64,000 bases of DNA from Enchytraeus crypticus (taxonomy: Eukaryota; Annelida; Clitellata; Enchytraeida; Enchytraeidae), in contig CAJHZI010000772.1 in assembly GCA_905160935.1 (NCBI GenBank), forward strand, positions 349,001-413,000. The letters are read 5' to 3'. A program made the translations under genes and the position numbers. This document shows, piece after piece, positions 1 through 12,661 of this stretch. The stretch's first letter is position 1. Each line of letters begins with the position of its first letter. Below the pieces are notes generated by a model that was given only the letters and a program-made list of their open reading frames with translations, was not told the DNA's origin and did no database searches.

Positions 1-1199
1 TTTTGTACTTGAATGGTTTGAATAGACATAATTAATTTTACAACGCTCTCGTGATATCCTGCTTAATAGGCGAGGTTGCTACTATTTGCAAGCAAACGCT
101 GAGATAAGCAAATCAACGGTATAAAATAAGTATAGAAATCATTTTTATGGAGAATTATAATCTTTAGTATGAATACAGATCTTGTTGAGCGTGGGTTCTT
201 TGTGTAGTTATTATTTTGGATAATTAGAGAATAAGCGGCCTATTGTGATGATCCTGAGATATGCTGATCTCAGTTATCCTAATAATTAAACGTTAGATCA
301 CTGCAATTGAATAAATTTGCTGACTAGGTACAAAACCTGCAGTTTTCTCTAACTGTTGTCATTCATTTTAAACTTTTTGTGTAAAGTATAATGTATTTTT
401 AATTACATGATAAGTGATGTTATTGTTTCTGGTTGTAATTAATTTTTAAAGTGTTATTAATTATATGATCTGTAATTATGTAATTACTGAGTATGATTTA
501 GCATAGATTGTATATAAGGCCTATTTATATTGCTATCTGTCTGGCAGAACATACTGGATGTTTTGGTGATTAAATTTATTGCCTGTTGTTTTATTACGCC
601 TAATGAGGAATCTTATGTTAAATCCTCAATTAACTATTATATATTAGTAAAATAAAAATTGTTAGAATTTTTATTGACATGTTAGGAACATTTATGTCAG
701 ATGATGTTGTAGGAAAATTATGTGATAGTGTTAATTTCTTATTGATGATATAGTCAGTAGTACTGACACCGGTTCCTTTAACCCATTTACATTTGTTTGG
801 CAATTATGTTTAATTTTAACTGTTAACCTAAGTTTCGATTATGCTCTAATATTTTGCATGAGAATTTAATACGATTTTGTTGAGTTAATCCTGCATGGTG
901 AATGAATTACAAGGATAGAATTTAAATTAGCACTTGTTAATATTTAGCACTTGTTGTCATTTACTTATACTGGTGTTGCATTCTGCAACAATTTACAACC
1001 TGAAATCCTCCTAATCTTTTTTCAACAAATTCACTCTTTATACTTAAAGATTACAAACCTTCTAGTCCTTTTCTAACTTCACTTTGCGCTGCAAATTATG
1101 ATTTTAAAAGGACAGATTTATAATTGTTAAGAAAGCATTTCTTTATTGCAAACTATCTTGTTTTTCTTAAAAACTAATGTCGGTAATCTTTGAACAGAG

Positions 1200-1281
1200 G
1201 ACTATTTGACTGATAGATTAACATTTTCATCCACTGGTACATACCAGTGGATGAAAATGTTAATCTATCAGTCAAATAGTC
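1200..1281. repeat. 82-bp near-perfect palindrome (40-bp arms, 2-nt loop)
   Basis: Bases 1200-1239 are the exact reverse complement of 1242-1281, leaving the dinucleotide CA at the centre. The arms are AT-rich. An (AT)n stretch follows at once. No TIR family is recognised. It could be a snapback MITE core or an insertion scar. Confidence 0.95.
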
Positions 1282-1567
1282 AAATATATATATATATCAC
1301 TTCTCAGATATGAGTCATAATAGAGAGTTTGTCGTGTTACAGTTGTGTTTCAATGGATCTAAATCAATGGTAATGGTATTAGTCTTATATATTAGTCAAT
1401 TCATTGACTTATATATTAGTGAAATTATATTGATTTGATTACAATTATTGTTGTTGTAATTGTTATGTTATTAACGAATAATATATATAGATATATTAAT
1501 AGATGTATATATATTATATATAGACTATGTAATATATATTATTATATATATAAAAGTCCACAGTCCA

Positions 1568-1569
1568 AG

Positions 1570-1627
<58 letters not shown>

Positions 1628-1772
1628 AAGGTTTAACGTCCGTTTCCTCATCCAGGGATGATGTCAGGGACGTCCCCAACTGCACACAACACTACAGATC
1701 AATTCACCCAGACCAATCTGCGAAAGAAATGTGTTGAGGAGAAGTGATGTGATGAGGATGAGGATGTGATGA

Positions 1773-1841
<69 letters not shown>

Positions 1842-2214
1842 TATATATATATAATATCTGCTGTTTTGTCAAGTGGCAGGTCCTAGGTACATATTCTTAT
1901 TCATTATTATATGTATTTTCATGCTCCTTCAAAAGCACTATCGATCAGAAAGTTAATTACTTCACATGTCACTAAATGCTACATGAAAGGCCAATTTGAC
2001 TAGTGACGTGTTAGAGATGGATAGACATCTTAGAGATGACGTGTTAGGGATAGATGACGTGTTAGAGATAGATATAGACATAGAGATGATCTCGGTCAAT
2101 AAGCATTAGGCCTATATGTACTATTCATAATCACAATTTTGAAAACTTGGCAGTTTATCATTATGAATTGTTTGTTAAAGCTAGTTGCTAGTTTTAAAAT
2201 AGAAGTGCTAATCT

Positions 2215-2276
<62 letters not shown>
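1568..2276. repeat. Three long (AT)n microsatellites
   Basis: Nearly pure AT repeats lie at about 1568-1622, 1776-1838 and 2219-2276. The first two bracket a SINE-2-tail-like repeat at 1628-1745. Open frames here encode only Tyr-Ile repeats and are not genes. Confidence 0.95.
1628..1745 (-). repeat. Dispersed repeat with the shared SINE-2 3' tail
   Basis: Begins AGGTTTAACGTCCGTTTCC and continues through GGGACGTCCCC and a block CAGACCAATCTG. A close long copy lies at 61160-61345 and short copies at 20627-20670 and 31437-31480. Read on the minus strand, its end matches the 3' tail of the SINE-2 family (GAGGAAAC.GACGTTAA). Confidence 0.8.
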
Positions 2277-2278
<2 letters not shown>

Positions 2279-2399
2279 CCTATGTTGTTTTGGATTCGTA
2301 TTTATTTCAGTTGTTACTCTATTTTTATATCATATAAATATTTGTGTTGAAAAGCCTCATGGTTTAAATTTTATTTGTTGGCCTACGTCTTCTAATTTT

Positions 2400-3575
2400 T
2401 GAATTTCTTTAAAAAAAATTCTTTGGCGTCTGTTTAGTCATCATAGCGAAGTTTTAGAGTCCAGCCGCGTTGTGACACTATTTTCCCATCTGTAATAATT
2501 GAAGGTTGTGGTGTGATGAATGAATGCCTATTGTGATTGTGACGATGACTATTAACTGATTAACTAAATTTGATTCGATGACGATTCATAACCAGACCAT
2601 TCATATATTAAAAGAAGGCCTAAAATTGTTTAAACTAGATTCAAATGTTAAAACATGATTAAAATGAACTCCCTCCTCTTTTTTCATCTGGGCTTGGGAC
2701 CAGCATTGGCGGAGTTAAGTTATTTGTAAATTCTAAAATTATTTTGCCCGTTTCTAGAATATTCACATTTAATTCCTCATAAAACGAATATGACTTTTGG
2801 CGGACATGTAGTAAAATGACGCAAGTCTAATGTAAGTTGTTTACCTTAAAAATAGGAATAAAAAGAATTCATGGTGAAATTTTCCAAGTTTGTGACTAAT
2901 GAGCGATGCACGAAGATATGTAAATCTATCAACATTTCTAACCGGCGACGTCTCGGGCAAATCTTTCCTTTAAATCCCGGTAATTCTTCTTAACGATGTT
3001 TTGACTGCCACAAGCAATCTGCAGTAGACCAGCCTTTATTAGTTGACAGTCACGTTGAAGACCGGTAAGAAAAGTCCACATGGCGGGGTGTTGGCTCATG
3101 AAGAGACACTGCAGACTTTAGTGCCAGCCCTCAACATGCTATTTGTTGTCCTAGCGCTACCGTATCCAGCAGAACTATACTGATTCCATAGAGGTATGGG
3201 AAAGACAGCTGGAGCGTAGTTTTGGCCACGTCCTAGTCTCCTTGCGAGTCCTTCGCCCACGTGTATACGTGTGTTCAACATGGGAAACCAGTTAGTTTAC
3301 TTTTCATCCACGGGCATGTCTTCTCAAAGAGCTTCAATCGTCTCAATCACGTTATCCTGGGGTGAGTGAGATATTGCACACAAGCACTGAACGAATCCTC
3401 ATAAATCGTCTGTCTCGTAGTCTATCCAACCTTCCCAACTTCTCTCAACGCCCTCTGACAGAAATGAAAGTAGCAACCTTTTGTCTCTGCCTCAGGAAAA
3501 GCTGCTTGAAATGCATTCATTGCCGCACTCTCAAAATCATGCAAAATGCTACGTGCATGAGGGATTAGCTGTTTT
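2400..3575. other. Stretch with no recognised gene
   Basis: Only short unconvincing open frames on both strands. GC is somewhat higher at 3050-3350 but no motif, splice pattern or repeat family was recognised. Confidence 0.5.
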
Positions 3576-3579
3576 TGAC

Positions 3580-3821
3580 TGTCTCAATAACGCAATGGTT
3601 AGTGGTGTAGATCACGTCATGAAGTTTTAAATGACAGACCCGGAGGTGAATTGAACCCTCGTGGGTTCGAATCCCAGTCGCGCTGATCTGAGAGTAAAGT
3701 CTCGGACATTCACTGGACTGGCTACACGGAAAATGGACAAAATTGGCTAATGGATCTAACATGAGGTATTAAAAGTGATAGATATCAACGTAGTTGATCA
3801 TTACCACTATAATGTGTGTTA
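3580..3821 (+). mobile_element. SINE-1 copy (tRNA-derived)
   Basis: Shows a pol III A-box-like ACGCAATGGTTAGTGG and a B box GGTTCGAATCCC, then the family body CTGATCTGAGAGTAAAGTCTC and the end segment ATCAACGTAGTTGATCAT. Six other copies occur in the window, at 5696, 7614, 15875, 47073, 55325 and 58076. Confidence 0.85.
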
Positions 3822-4082
3822 TTATTAGCTCTTCGATAGCTGATAGCATGTGATCGTACGACGCTCTAGTCTTATTTGGAAGTAGACAGTAAATTCCTGC
3901 TGGGTTGGTCTCATTTGGAGCTTCGTGGTGCATGAGTACAGCTGACAGAATGTACTAGGCACGACTTGACGTCCATCAGCTAACGAGGTTTCTGAGCAGC
4001 TAAGACTATCAAGTACTTAACGGTAGCGAAGTCTACATGTATATCTGTTCAACTGGTTTTTAGTGGAATTTGGGTTTAAATA

Positions 4083-4310
4083 TTATCTAATTAAAATAAA
4101 TAATTTATAATTTATTAAAATAAATAATTTATAATTTATTAAAATAAATAATTTATAATTTATTAAAATAAATAATTTATAATTTATTAAAATAAATAAT
4201 TTATAATTTATTAAAATAAATAATTTATAATTTATTAAAATAAATAATTTATAATTTATTAAAATAAATAATTTATAATTTATTAAAATAAATAATTTAT
4301 AATTTAAATA
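4083..4310. repeat. 24-bp AT-rich minisatellite, about nine units
   Basis: Unit AAAATAAATAATTTATAATT plus ATT(T), repeated almost without change. Similar AT sequence precedes the SINE-1 copy at 58017-58070. The long open frame across it is a by-product of the 24-nt period. Confidence 0.95.
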
Positions 4311-4317
4311 GTGCAAA

Positions 4318-4370
4318 TAGGGTTTAGACCGTGGCGTCTGGGGTTCGATTCTCGATCGCGTCAATTTAAT
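4318..4370 (+). mobile_element. tRNA-like SINE fragment with B box
   Basis: GGGGTTCGATTCTCGATCG is a good pol III B box in a tRNA-like context, followed by T-rich DNA. No clear A box; probably a truncated SINE. Confidence 0.4.
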
Positions 4371-4469
4371 TTTTTTTAGTTTAATTAAATTTTATATTTT
4401 TGTTATGGTTAGGGCTAGGTGAGGGTAGAGGTTAGGGCCAGATGTATAAATAATTCACATTTTAAACTT

Positions 4470-5690
4470 TGTAATAATGTTGCGAACTTCGCCTGTATTT
4501 GATTCGAACTCGAATCCTTGCGGCCTTTCTAGGTCCTACTGCGCGACGCTGCCGTGTAGGCCGTTAGGCCTGAGGTGTACATAAATTCAGGTGTCGCTTG
4601 GCGGTTGTAGGTCTTCACTCACTGGTCGTTGCCGAGTTAACATAGTTTTCTCCTCCCGGTGTCTGTTTATTCGAGACGTACGCGAGCGTTTAGGTTAGGC
4701 CGTCGATAAAAATTTGTGTAGAAACTGTTACGTTAAAGACTATTGTTGCGAGAGCGATATCGTTTGTCGTTTGCTAGTTGTTAAGTATCTTTAATAAACC
4801 TAAACCCTATGAATTAAACACGTGTTGGTGTCTATAAATATTGATAATTAAAGTACGGTAATTAGGCTGACTTAATCTAATAAGTGATCTACATTAACCG
4901 CCCAGCTGATATCCCCCAGTGTCCGGTCACCTTCGTCTAAGAAACCTACTACGTGTAAGTACTTAATTAATGTCTCATGGTCGCTACTAAATTAACACAA
5001 TTCACATCAAATCTAATCCATAAAGGCTATGGACCTGCCAGTCATAGACGGTACACCTGACGTCGGGGCATATGAGGTTCACCCCTCAGTCAACGAACAG
5101 CCTAAAGCTGACAACGGTACTTACTTGGGCACACAAAGGCACAGAGGAATAATAGAGTCAGAACCTCTCTTATCGGATTAACCCCCTCCCCCCCACCCCC
5201 CCGCCAGAGAATCGTCAGGTGGTGCTGGTGACATTAGCCAAGGTGAATTAGCAGTCCAGTTTACACAAACATCATTCTCACGTAACGTAGTAATATGCGA
5301 CGGTAGGCAAGAGCCTATGATTCCGACGGGGTCGAGCGGCCTCGATCGCGCAGAATCCGTCCTGACAGAACCTCTCCACGGACTACTGCCAACCGCTAAC
5401 CGCCTAGCGACAGCCGACTACCGCCGGACTGTTGATGATAGGCGCCCTGAAATCATGGCTACAACCGCCAACCTCCTGGCGACTACCGACAACCGCCAGG
5501 CTATTGAAAATAGGCGCTCGGCCATTACGACGAGTACCGCCAGCTGCCTCCTCGAGATGTCGGCACTCCCTGACTGTTACATGAGGGAAGCACCGCCCTC
5601 CCCCAGATTAGCGGCGGCCTCCGTTGCTCGTCAACGGCCGGCAGCGCGTGATAAAAACAACAATAATAACAAACTGCTGTCTTCAAAAAA
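4470..5690 (+). mobile_element. GC-rich island, possible LTR-retroelement remnant
   Basis: This stretch is much richer in GC than its flanks. The start looks LTR-like (TGTTGCGAAC, later AATAAACC at 4793). A short open frame starts at 5031 (MDLPVIDGTPDV) and stops at 5180 next to a C-rich run. A second open frame, 5317-5697, contains a roughly 78-bp imperfect tandem duplication (LLPTANRLATADYRR then NLLATTDNRQAIENRR). There is no protease, RT or integrase, and no second LTR was found. A SINE-1 copy ends it. A decayed host exon or other repeat is equally possible. Confidence 0.3.
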
Positions 5691-5695
5691 TGTAA

Positions 5696-5925
5696 AGTAA
5701 ACACGCATTATAGTGAATAATCAACTATGTTGATATCTATCACTTTTAAAACCGAATGTTTAATCCGTTAGGCAATTTAGACCATTTTCCGTATAAACAG
5801 TCTAGTGAATGTCCGAGATTTTAATCTCAGATCAGCGCGGCCATGATTCGAACCCACAAGAATTCAAATCACCTCAGGATTTGTCATTTAAAACTTCATG
5901 ACGTTACCACTACTCTCTATTTAAT
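5696..5925 (-). mobile_element. SINE-1 copy
   Basis: Antisense copy: the B box reads as GATTCGAACCC and the body as TCAGATCAGCGCGGCC. It closely matches the copy at 7614 over its length, and both begin AGTAAACACGCATTATAG. Confidence 0.85.
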
Positions 5926-6179
5926 TAATATAGATTAATACGGGATTCAGCTGTTGTCCTACGCTACTCGTAGCTGGCAGTGTTTGTTTTCATGTTTTTG
6001 GTCTGCCAATATCCGGAGCCTATCATGAATTATAGTTTAAATCGCTTTATTGTTGAGGCATAATTGGTGTCGCCATGGTATTAAACCTATTGTTGTTGCT
6101 GTTGTTGTTAATTTTTTCAAGGCGTCACTACAGACAAAATGAGAAAATGGTAGCAGATGATTCAAGAACTTTTCAGTTC

Positions 6180-7612
6180 TTTGTTTACATTTTGAGAAGG
6201 TTTTTCACTGGATAAAGTAAAAAGAGTAAAAGGCACATGCAGCAATTTAAGACCCATAATTTTATTAAATCTTATCAGAAAGATACTGTCAATTGTAATG
6301 ATAAATAGAATATACCATAAAATTGACAAAATAATACCAGTCACTCAAGGCGCCTACAGACCAGGCAGAAGTACCACGGAAGACGTCCTAACATTAAAAC
6401 TTCTTATCGAAAAAGCAATAACAAACAATAACTCAGAAATAGAAATCATGCTTCTAGACATGAGTAAGGCGTTTGACACTGTCAATAGAAATAAATTATT
6501 AGAGGATTTAAGTAAAATAATTGATCAGGACGAACTGAATATAATAAAACTTATCATTGATGATGTAATTTTAAGAGTTAAAAATGGAGATGTAACTGGA
6601 AATAAGTTTGAAACTAATATTGGAATACCACAAGGAGATTGCTTAAGCCCGGTACTTTTCACATTTTACCTTGCAAATAGCTTAAACAAACATGAGAACC
6701 AAATTCAAATAGCAAACCAAATTGAAGAGCACTCATACTCCAAAGAAAATATACTATATGAAGAATTGATCCCTAATCATATTATAGAACATAACTATAG
6801 CATAAAGTGAGAAATGGGTATAAATATTGATCAGCAGTTTGCAAATGATATTGCATATGTAAGCACATGCAAAAATATAACACAAAATTCAAAAGGAAGT
6901 CAATGATAAACTGAATAAGAGAGATTTAAAACTAAACGCAGATAAAACAGAAAAATATACCATTGGAAACAAAAATGATCAGGAATGGAAGAAATGCAAA
7001 TATTTGAGTTCTTAATTGGATACTGAAAGAGACATGATCCATTGAAAGCAATTGTGTTTGTCTATTTTTAATAAATACAAGATGAAACTAACAAATAGCA
7101 AAATAACAATGAAAACAAGAATAAATATATTCAATGCTTATATTACGCCAGTTTACTTATATAATAGTGAGCTATGGACATTAACTTCAAAACAAGAACA
7201 CGAAATTGACATATTTAATAGAAGTCTATTAAGAAAAATACTTAAAATATATTACCCTCACATTATAAGCAACGATGACTTATACATCAGAACAAATCAA
7301 AAAAATGGAATCTTGCAATTAAAACACGAAGACTAAAATGGATAGGTCACTTACTTAGGTTACCGAACAATGCACTTGTAAAACTTGCTTTAAATGAGAA
7401 TAAAAAATCTCAGACAAAACAAAGAGGTTGTCAAAATAAACAAACATGGATCAAATTAGTAAATAAAGATCTCAAAGATGTAAATCAGAATTTGAACATA
7501 TTAGATGAGAGCATCTGTGATCTGGCTGAGGATAGAACGAAGTGGAGTAAATTAACCTTGAAGCCTACTGCAGGGTCCAAATAGGACGTAGTGCAGTCTC
7601 AGTAGTAGTAAA
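6180..7612 (+). mobile_element. LINE A: non-LTR retrotransposon, 5'-truncated and inactive
   Basis: Encodes reverse transcriptase motifs in order: LRPIILLNLIRK, GAYRPGRSTTEDV, LLDMSKAFDTVNR, GIPQGDCLSPVLF (6298-6807). After a stop at 6808 the catalytic box reads FANDIAYV instead of the usual [FY]ADD, so the first catalytic aspartate is replaced. A C-terminal part follows (7052-7585) with YNSELWTLTSK and RRLKWIGHLLRLPNN, typical of LINEs. It ends in an A-rich tail at about 7612. It lacks the endonuclease domain and has several stops and frameshifts. The 3' end recurs inverted at 27483-27563. Confidence 0.85.
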
Positions 7613-7613
7613 A

Positions 7614-7847
7614 AAAGTAAACACGCATTATAGTGAATAATCAACTATGTTGATATCTATCACTTTTAAAACCACATGTTTAATCCGTTAGGCAATTTAG
7701 ACTATTTTCCATATAACCAGTCCAGTGAATGTCCGAGATTTTACTCTCAGATCAGCGCGGCCGGGATTCGAACCCACGAGGATTCAAATCACCTCAGGAT
7801 TTGTCATTTAAAACTTCATGATGTTACCCCTACACTATTTAGACATT
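7614..7847 (-). mobile_element. SINE-1 copy with a snapback head
   Basis: Directly abuts the 3' end of LINE A. Its 5' head (right side on the plus strand) is mirrored by an inverted 28-bp copy at 7848-7875, making a hairpin with a 5-nt loop (see palindrome entry). Confidence 0.85.
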
Positions 7848-7875
7848 CTAAATAGCGTAGGGGTAACGTGATGAA
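7815..7875. repeat. Head-to-head SINE-1 inverted repeat
   Basis: Arms 7815-7842 and 7848-7875, 28 bp with three mismatches, loop ACATT. Both arms are the SINE-1 5' end containing TAGGGGTAAC, in opposite orientation. Confidence 0.85.
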
Positions 7876-9150
7876 AGCGATGAAAAACGTTTAGTTATGT
7901 AGTGTAGTGGCTAGACTAGGCTAGTTTATTATAAAAGCGTATTTTCTTGCACGTATTTCACTTAAATTAATGAAAGTAGATCGTTTGTATAGATAAATTA
8001 TTAGATTATATTTGAAAGTTAAATCTCGACATTTATAGTTAATGTGTGAGTGTGACCATTAGTTGCAAATTGTAGACAAATTAAATCCGTTGTAACATAA
8101 TTGAGCCCTTAACTGTACTTATTAATTGCCAAAATTTTAATACAGAGTCTTCTATCTATACAAATATTTAAATGCAACAGTACCTGGGGCATTAGCTAGT
8201 GACGCTCTATAATTGATTTATCTTGATGAGAATATGTTTATTTCAATTGCAATTCAATAATTGTAATTGAATATGTCCATATTACGGTTAATTACGGTTA
8301 AATGTAATTAATATCTCAGAGAACTTTGATACATAACTTAATACAGTATAATGCATTTTATTAAAAACATCCTTCCTATCGTAAATAAAGAGTTTGAGCA
8401 AGAACGCTATTGGTCCCTAAATTTTTTCATAAATTAGTCCTATAAATTCTTTAGCAATTCCCTTTAATAATTCGTTGCTTTTTAAAAATCTCTTTACAGT
8501 CAGTTACATTTTTAAAATCTCTTTTCAGTGTATCAAATACGATGAGTAAAGTTAATTATATTTGAATTTATTTTTAATAATCTGCAAGCTCTCTATTTTA
8601 TTCTAACAAAATTTATTAATCAATTATACAAAATTAAATCTGTAAGATTGAGAATATAATAATTTGCATTTGATATCAAGCTTTACTACTGCTGGATGGC
8701 ATTTTAAGCATGATTTTTAGTAGCTTTCATTATTTGATTAATTTATTAATAACTTAATCAGAACGACTTCTTATGGAACAATAGGAAATATGCCAGAGAT
8801 TTTAGTAGGCCTACTTTCTGAGGAAAGAGTAATATTTTTTGGTGTATTACGTGATCATTTGATCAGTAATTTAACAATATGTTTACATAAATGTTGACTC
8901 TGTGATGTTAGGCTAAACAACAATAATATTAACATGATAATATTAACTTGAGATATTTCAACAGTGACCAATTGTAAGGCATCCCAATAGATACCTGGGT
9001 ATATGGAGGGGATAGTCACTTTTTGGATTTTATTTTATTTTACTTCTATGTTACTTTAAGTACGCCTATTAACTGGCTGGCTTACCTCAGATTCCACTGG
9101 TTAAGCCTATATTGTCTTTTTAAGCAATAGAGGCTTATGAAATAATATTA
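7876..9150. other. AT-rich stretch with no recognised gene
   Basis: No convincing open frame, splice pattern, or repeat similarity to other parts of the window was seen. Confidence 0.5.
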
Positions 9151-9164
9151 ACACAGGTCTCAGG

Positions 9165-11130
9165 ATGGTTCGTGATGAGTTTATTAAATTGAAAGCCAAA
9201 AATAGAGATAGATACAAGTGGGTTACTAAAAGGGTAAGAAGAAAAAGACAAGCCAACAAAACTGCTTGGAACAAGTATAAAAATAGTAATAATGATGAAT
9301 CATTGTACTGTGAATATAAGAAAAACCTTAATAAATCGGTTGCAGAAAATAGAAAGGCCAAGTTAGAATTTGAAAAACAGCTAGCTCGTGATATAAAGAA
9401 TGATGCAGAGTTTTTTTGCTTATGCTAATGCTAACAAAAAGGTTATTAAAAAGATTGGTCCTTTAAGAGATGAATATAACAACATTATAGAAGATAATAA
9501 AGATACTGCAAACTATTTTAATAAATATTTTTCGTCTGTATTTGTGGAAGAAGATTTAGTTAATATGCCAGTACCAGCTAGGATCTTCAAAGGTAACTTT
9601 GAATGCTCCTTACGTAACATTGGGTTTGATATTGATGATGTTTTAAATAAATTAAATTTGCTGAATGTCAATAAAAGTCAAGGTCCAGATGAGATTCATG
9701 GAAAACTGATTTCGGAGCTAAGACATGAATTAGCACCAGCTCTATTAAACCTACTAAAAGCTTCAATGAAAACAGGGGTAGTTCCTCAAAATTTAAAGAA
9801 TGCAAATGTTGTACCAATACATAAAAAGGGAAATAGGGATAAAGCAGCAAATTATAGGCCTATAAGCTTAACAAGTATAATCGGTAAGACATTTGAAAGC
9901 ATTATTAAGGATAAAATAATTAGTTTCTTGGAAGAATATAACTTAATTAGAAATATTCAGCATGGTTTTATTAGTGGGCGTTCTTGTTTAACTAATTTGG
10001 AAAGATTTTTTAGAATATAGTACAAAGGAAGTAGATAATAAAAATAGCATTGATATCTTATATCTAGACTTTGCTAAAGCGTTTGATAAAGTTCCACATA
10101 AAAGATTACTTAGTAAGTTGGAAGCACATGGAATAACGGGCAAACTTTTAAAGTGGATAGGTAATTGGTTAAGCAATAGAAAACAAAGGGTGTGTGTCGA
10201 GGATGAGTTCTCCGAATGGGCAGCAGTGAAGAGTGGTGTGCCACAGGGCTCTGTTTTAGGACCTGTTATTTTTAGTTTACATCAATGACATTTGACATAG
10301 ATATTGTATCTAAATTTAATAAATTTGCAGATGATTCTAAAGTAGCAAAGGTAGTAAACAGCATTGAAGATGCTGAGATTTTAAAGTATGATATAAAAAT
10401 ATTACAGAACTGGTCTAGGGATTGGCTCATGGAGTTCAATGCTGAGAAATGTAGAGTTATGCATATAGGGAATAATAATTTAAAAATTGAGTATTCATTG
10501 AACAATATTAAACTAAAATCCACAAACAGTGAGAGGGATTTAGGAGTCTTTGTGGGTAGCTGTTTTAAATTTAGTGAAAATTGTAATAAAGTTGTAAATA
10601 GTGCTAATTGTGTATTAAGAATGATTATTGCATGTAGAAATAAAGATATTGTGGTAAGGTTATATAAGGCTCTTGTACGGCCCAAACTTGAATACTGCGT
10701 TCTGGCTTGGTGCCCATATCTTAAGAAAGATGTCGACAAATTAGAAGGGGTACAAGCCAGAGCAACAAGGCTAGTATATGACTGTCAAAAACTTAGTTAT
10801 GAGAATAGATTAAAATTTGTAGGATTAACCTCTTTAATTGAGAGAAGAACTAGAGGAGATTTAATAGAAGTTTTTAAGATACTCAAAGGCTTCAGCAAAG
10901 TTAACCATTGTAGGTGATTTAATTTATCAAACAACAGAAACACGAGGGGACATATTTATAAACTTAGATATAAACTTATAAACTATAAATTGAGAAGTAG
11001 ACTAGATTTAAGGAAATTTTTCTTTAGTCAGAGAGTTATAAATGCTTGGAATAGTTTGCCAAGCGAAGTTGTGGAAGCAGAATCAGTGAATGCTTTTAAA
11101 AATAAATATGATAAACATAAGAACATGTAA
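9165..11130 (+). mobile_element. LINE B: CR1-like retrotransposon, frameshifted
   Basis: Translated blocks cover the linker after the endonuclease (YKWVTKRVRRKRQANK), RT fingers and palm (SQGPDEIHGKL, NVVPIHKKGNRDKAANY, RPISLTSIIGKTFE), then LYLDFAKAFDKVPHKRLL, SGVPQGSVLGPVIF, FADDSKVAKVV and the thumb/C-terminal part KLEGVQARATRLV and RRTRGDLIEVFKILKG. The FADD catalytic box is intact, but frame changes near 9410, 10015 and 10275 and a stop near 10917 break the reading frame. The EEP endonuclease is missing. The 3' UTR may run to about 11360 (TTATGTTATGCTATG). Confidence 0.88.
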
Positions 11131-11814
11131 ATTAGAAGCTAATTGCATGTTCAGTGTTATACATAGGCTATGTATAAATTTGACATGTTGACATGAAGTC
11201 TGCATGATTTGATTAATATTAATTGGTTTTAGTTAAGAGCATTTTAGTTCACTTAGATTCATTTTAGGTTCATTTAGATTTTAAGAGCATTCTGATTCAG
11301 TCTTAAACAAGCATATAATTGCTTCCTGACTCTGTAAATGTTATGTTATGCTATGTTAAATACAGCAGCCTTCATTGTTCTCAATTAAAGCTTGCTGCCT
11401 GAGCTAGGAGTGGGGGAGGTGAGTTTGAAATTAAGCATGTTTGATAAACAAGCTTGTCGCTTGGCGGCTAAGATTTAACCACCTAGGTAGGTCTAGCCAA
11501 TAGCAGAGCACTAACGTTTAGAGTTCTTGGCGTTACTGACTCATTTGGAACTTAAGAGTCAAAAAAGGCTCATAAAACGCAAAAAGCGAACATTAAGTTA
11601 TCAAGACAATTAAGACCCTTTTCATAACTTGGAAACAAAAACTTATATCGATGTGCCATATCACTCAGCATTAATTAATATGTAATTGACTGTAAGTATT
11701 GTCTGCCTTATTAGAAATAGCTAGAGTTAGCTCGATGCCATATAACAATAGAGTTGACTCCATGCCTTGTAACACTATTTAAAGCTAGCTTAAAACAGAA
11801 AGTATTTCAGGGAT

Positions 11815-12470
11815 GCTTTTATTGTACCAATAAATACGGAATGTTGTAGGGATAAAATAGAAAATTACAGACCAATCAGTCTAACAAGTATTATAATGGG
11901 AAAAGTAATCGAGAGTCTGATTACGGATTAAATTATTATTTTTCTAGTTCTAAGTCATCATATTCCCTAGAATCCCAGTTTAGCTAGAGTCTGGATCAAT
12001 GTGTTTTAGAAAATTCATATCAATTTTTGGAGCCTAGGTGCTCAGCAACCAAATGCCCTTTCTGGAGCTAGCTCTTAAGTAAATGTCTAAATAGTGGACG
12101 TTCCTGTCTGACTAATTTAATGGATTTCTTTGAAACAAAATCCAAAGTACTAGAAAAATGAAAGTGTGTGAAAGTTCTGTATTTGCATTTTGCAACTTGA
12201 TGAAAGTGGATGATGAAATTAATAGATCTATGTAGTACATTTGCTGATGTATCAAAAACTGCAAAAGTTGTTTATGCTGTTAGAATATTAGAGGATGACA
12301 TAGTAACAATTCTAAATTGATCTATTGCATAGTAAATTAAATTCAATATTGATAAATATAGGGTCATATATTTAGGTAGTAATAGTTTAAATGCTAATTA
12401 TGTATTAAAATCACACATCATTAAAGTCTACAAATAGTGAAAAAATTTAGTAGATATTTTCTACTCTTTA
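11815..12470 (+). mobile_element. Degraded CR1-like LINE fragment
   Basis: Weak translated remains match LINE B: YRPISLTSIIMGK near 11868-11910, SGRSCLTNLMDFFE near 12095-12135, FADVSKTAKVV near 12238-12270 and INIDKYRVIYLGSN near 12345-12390. Many stops and deletions. Older than LINE B. Confidence 0.6.
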
Positions 12471-12661
12471 GTAGGAAAGATTTACTATAGTTTACTGGAT
12501 ATGACTCGAAAGTAAATTAGAAATTACTATATCTTGTTATAACCTTTTTCTTGTAGATTTATAGAGTTATAATTTTAGTCAAATTGTTACTTGACATCCA
12601 GCAGAAAAGTGCTTTAGAATTTTATAGACTAGAAAATTCTTACTGTCATATTCGGATAAAG

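Noticed and set aside
3660-3680. GGTTCGAATCCC suggesting a functional tRNA gene
   Set aside because: The same body recurs in seven copies with a non-tRNA 3' region and no cloverleaf acceptor stem; it is a SINE.
4083-4364. 93-residue open frame of NYKLFILI repeats
   Set aside because: Produced by a 24-bp AT minisatellite; no conserved content.
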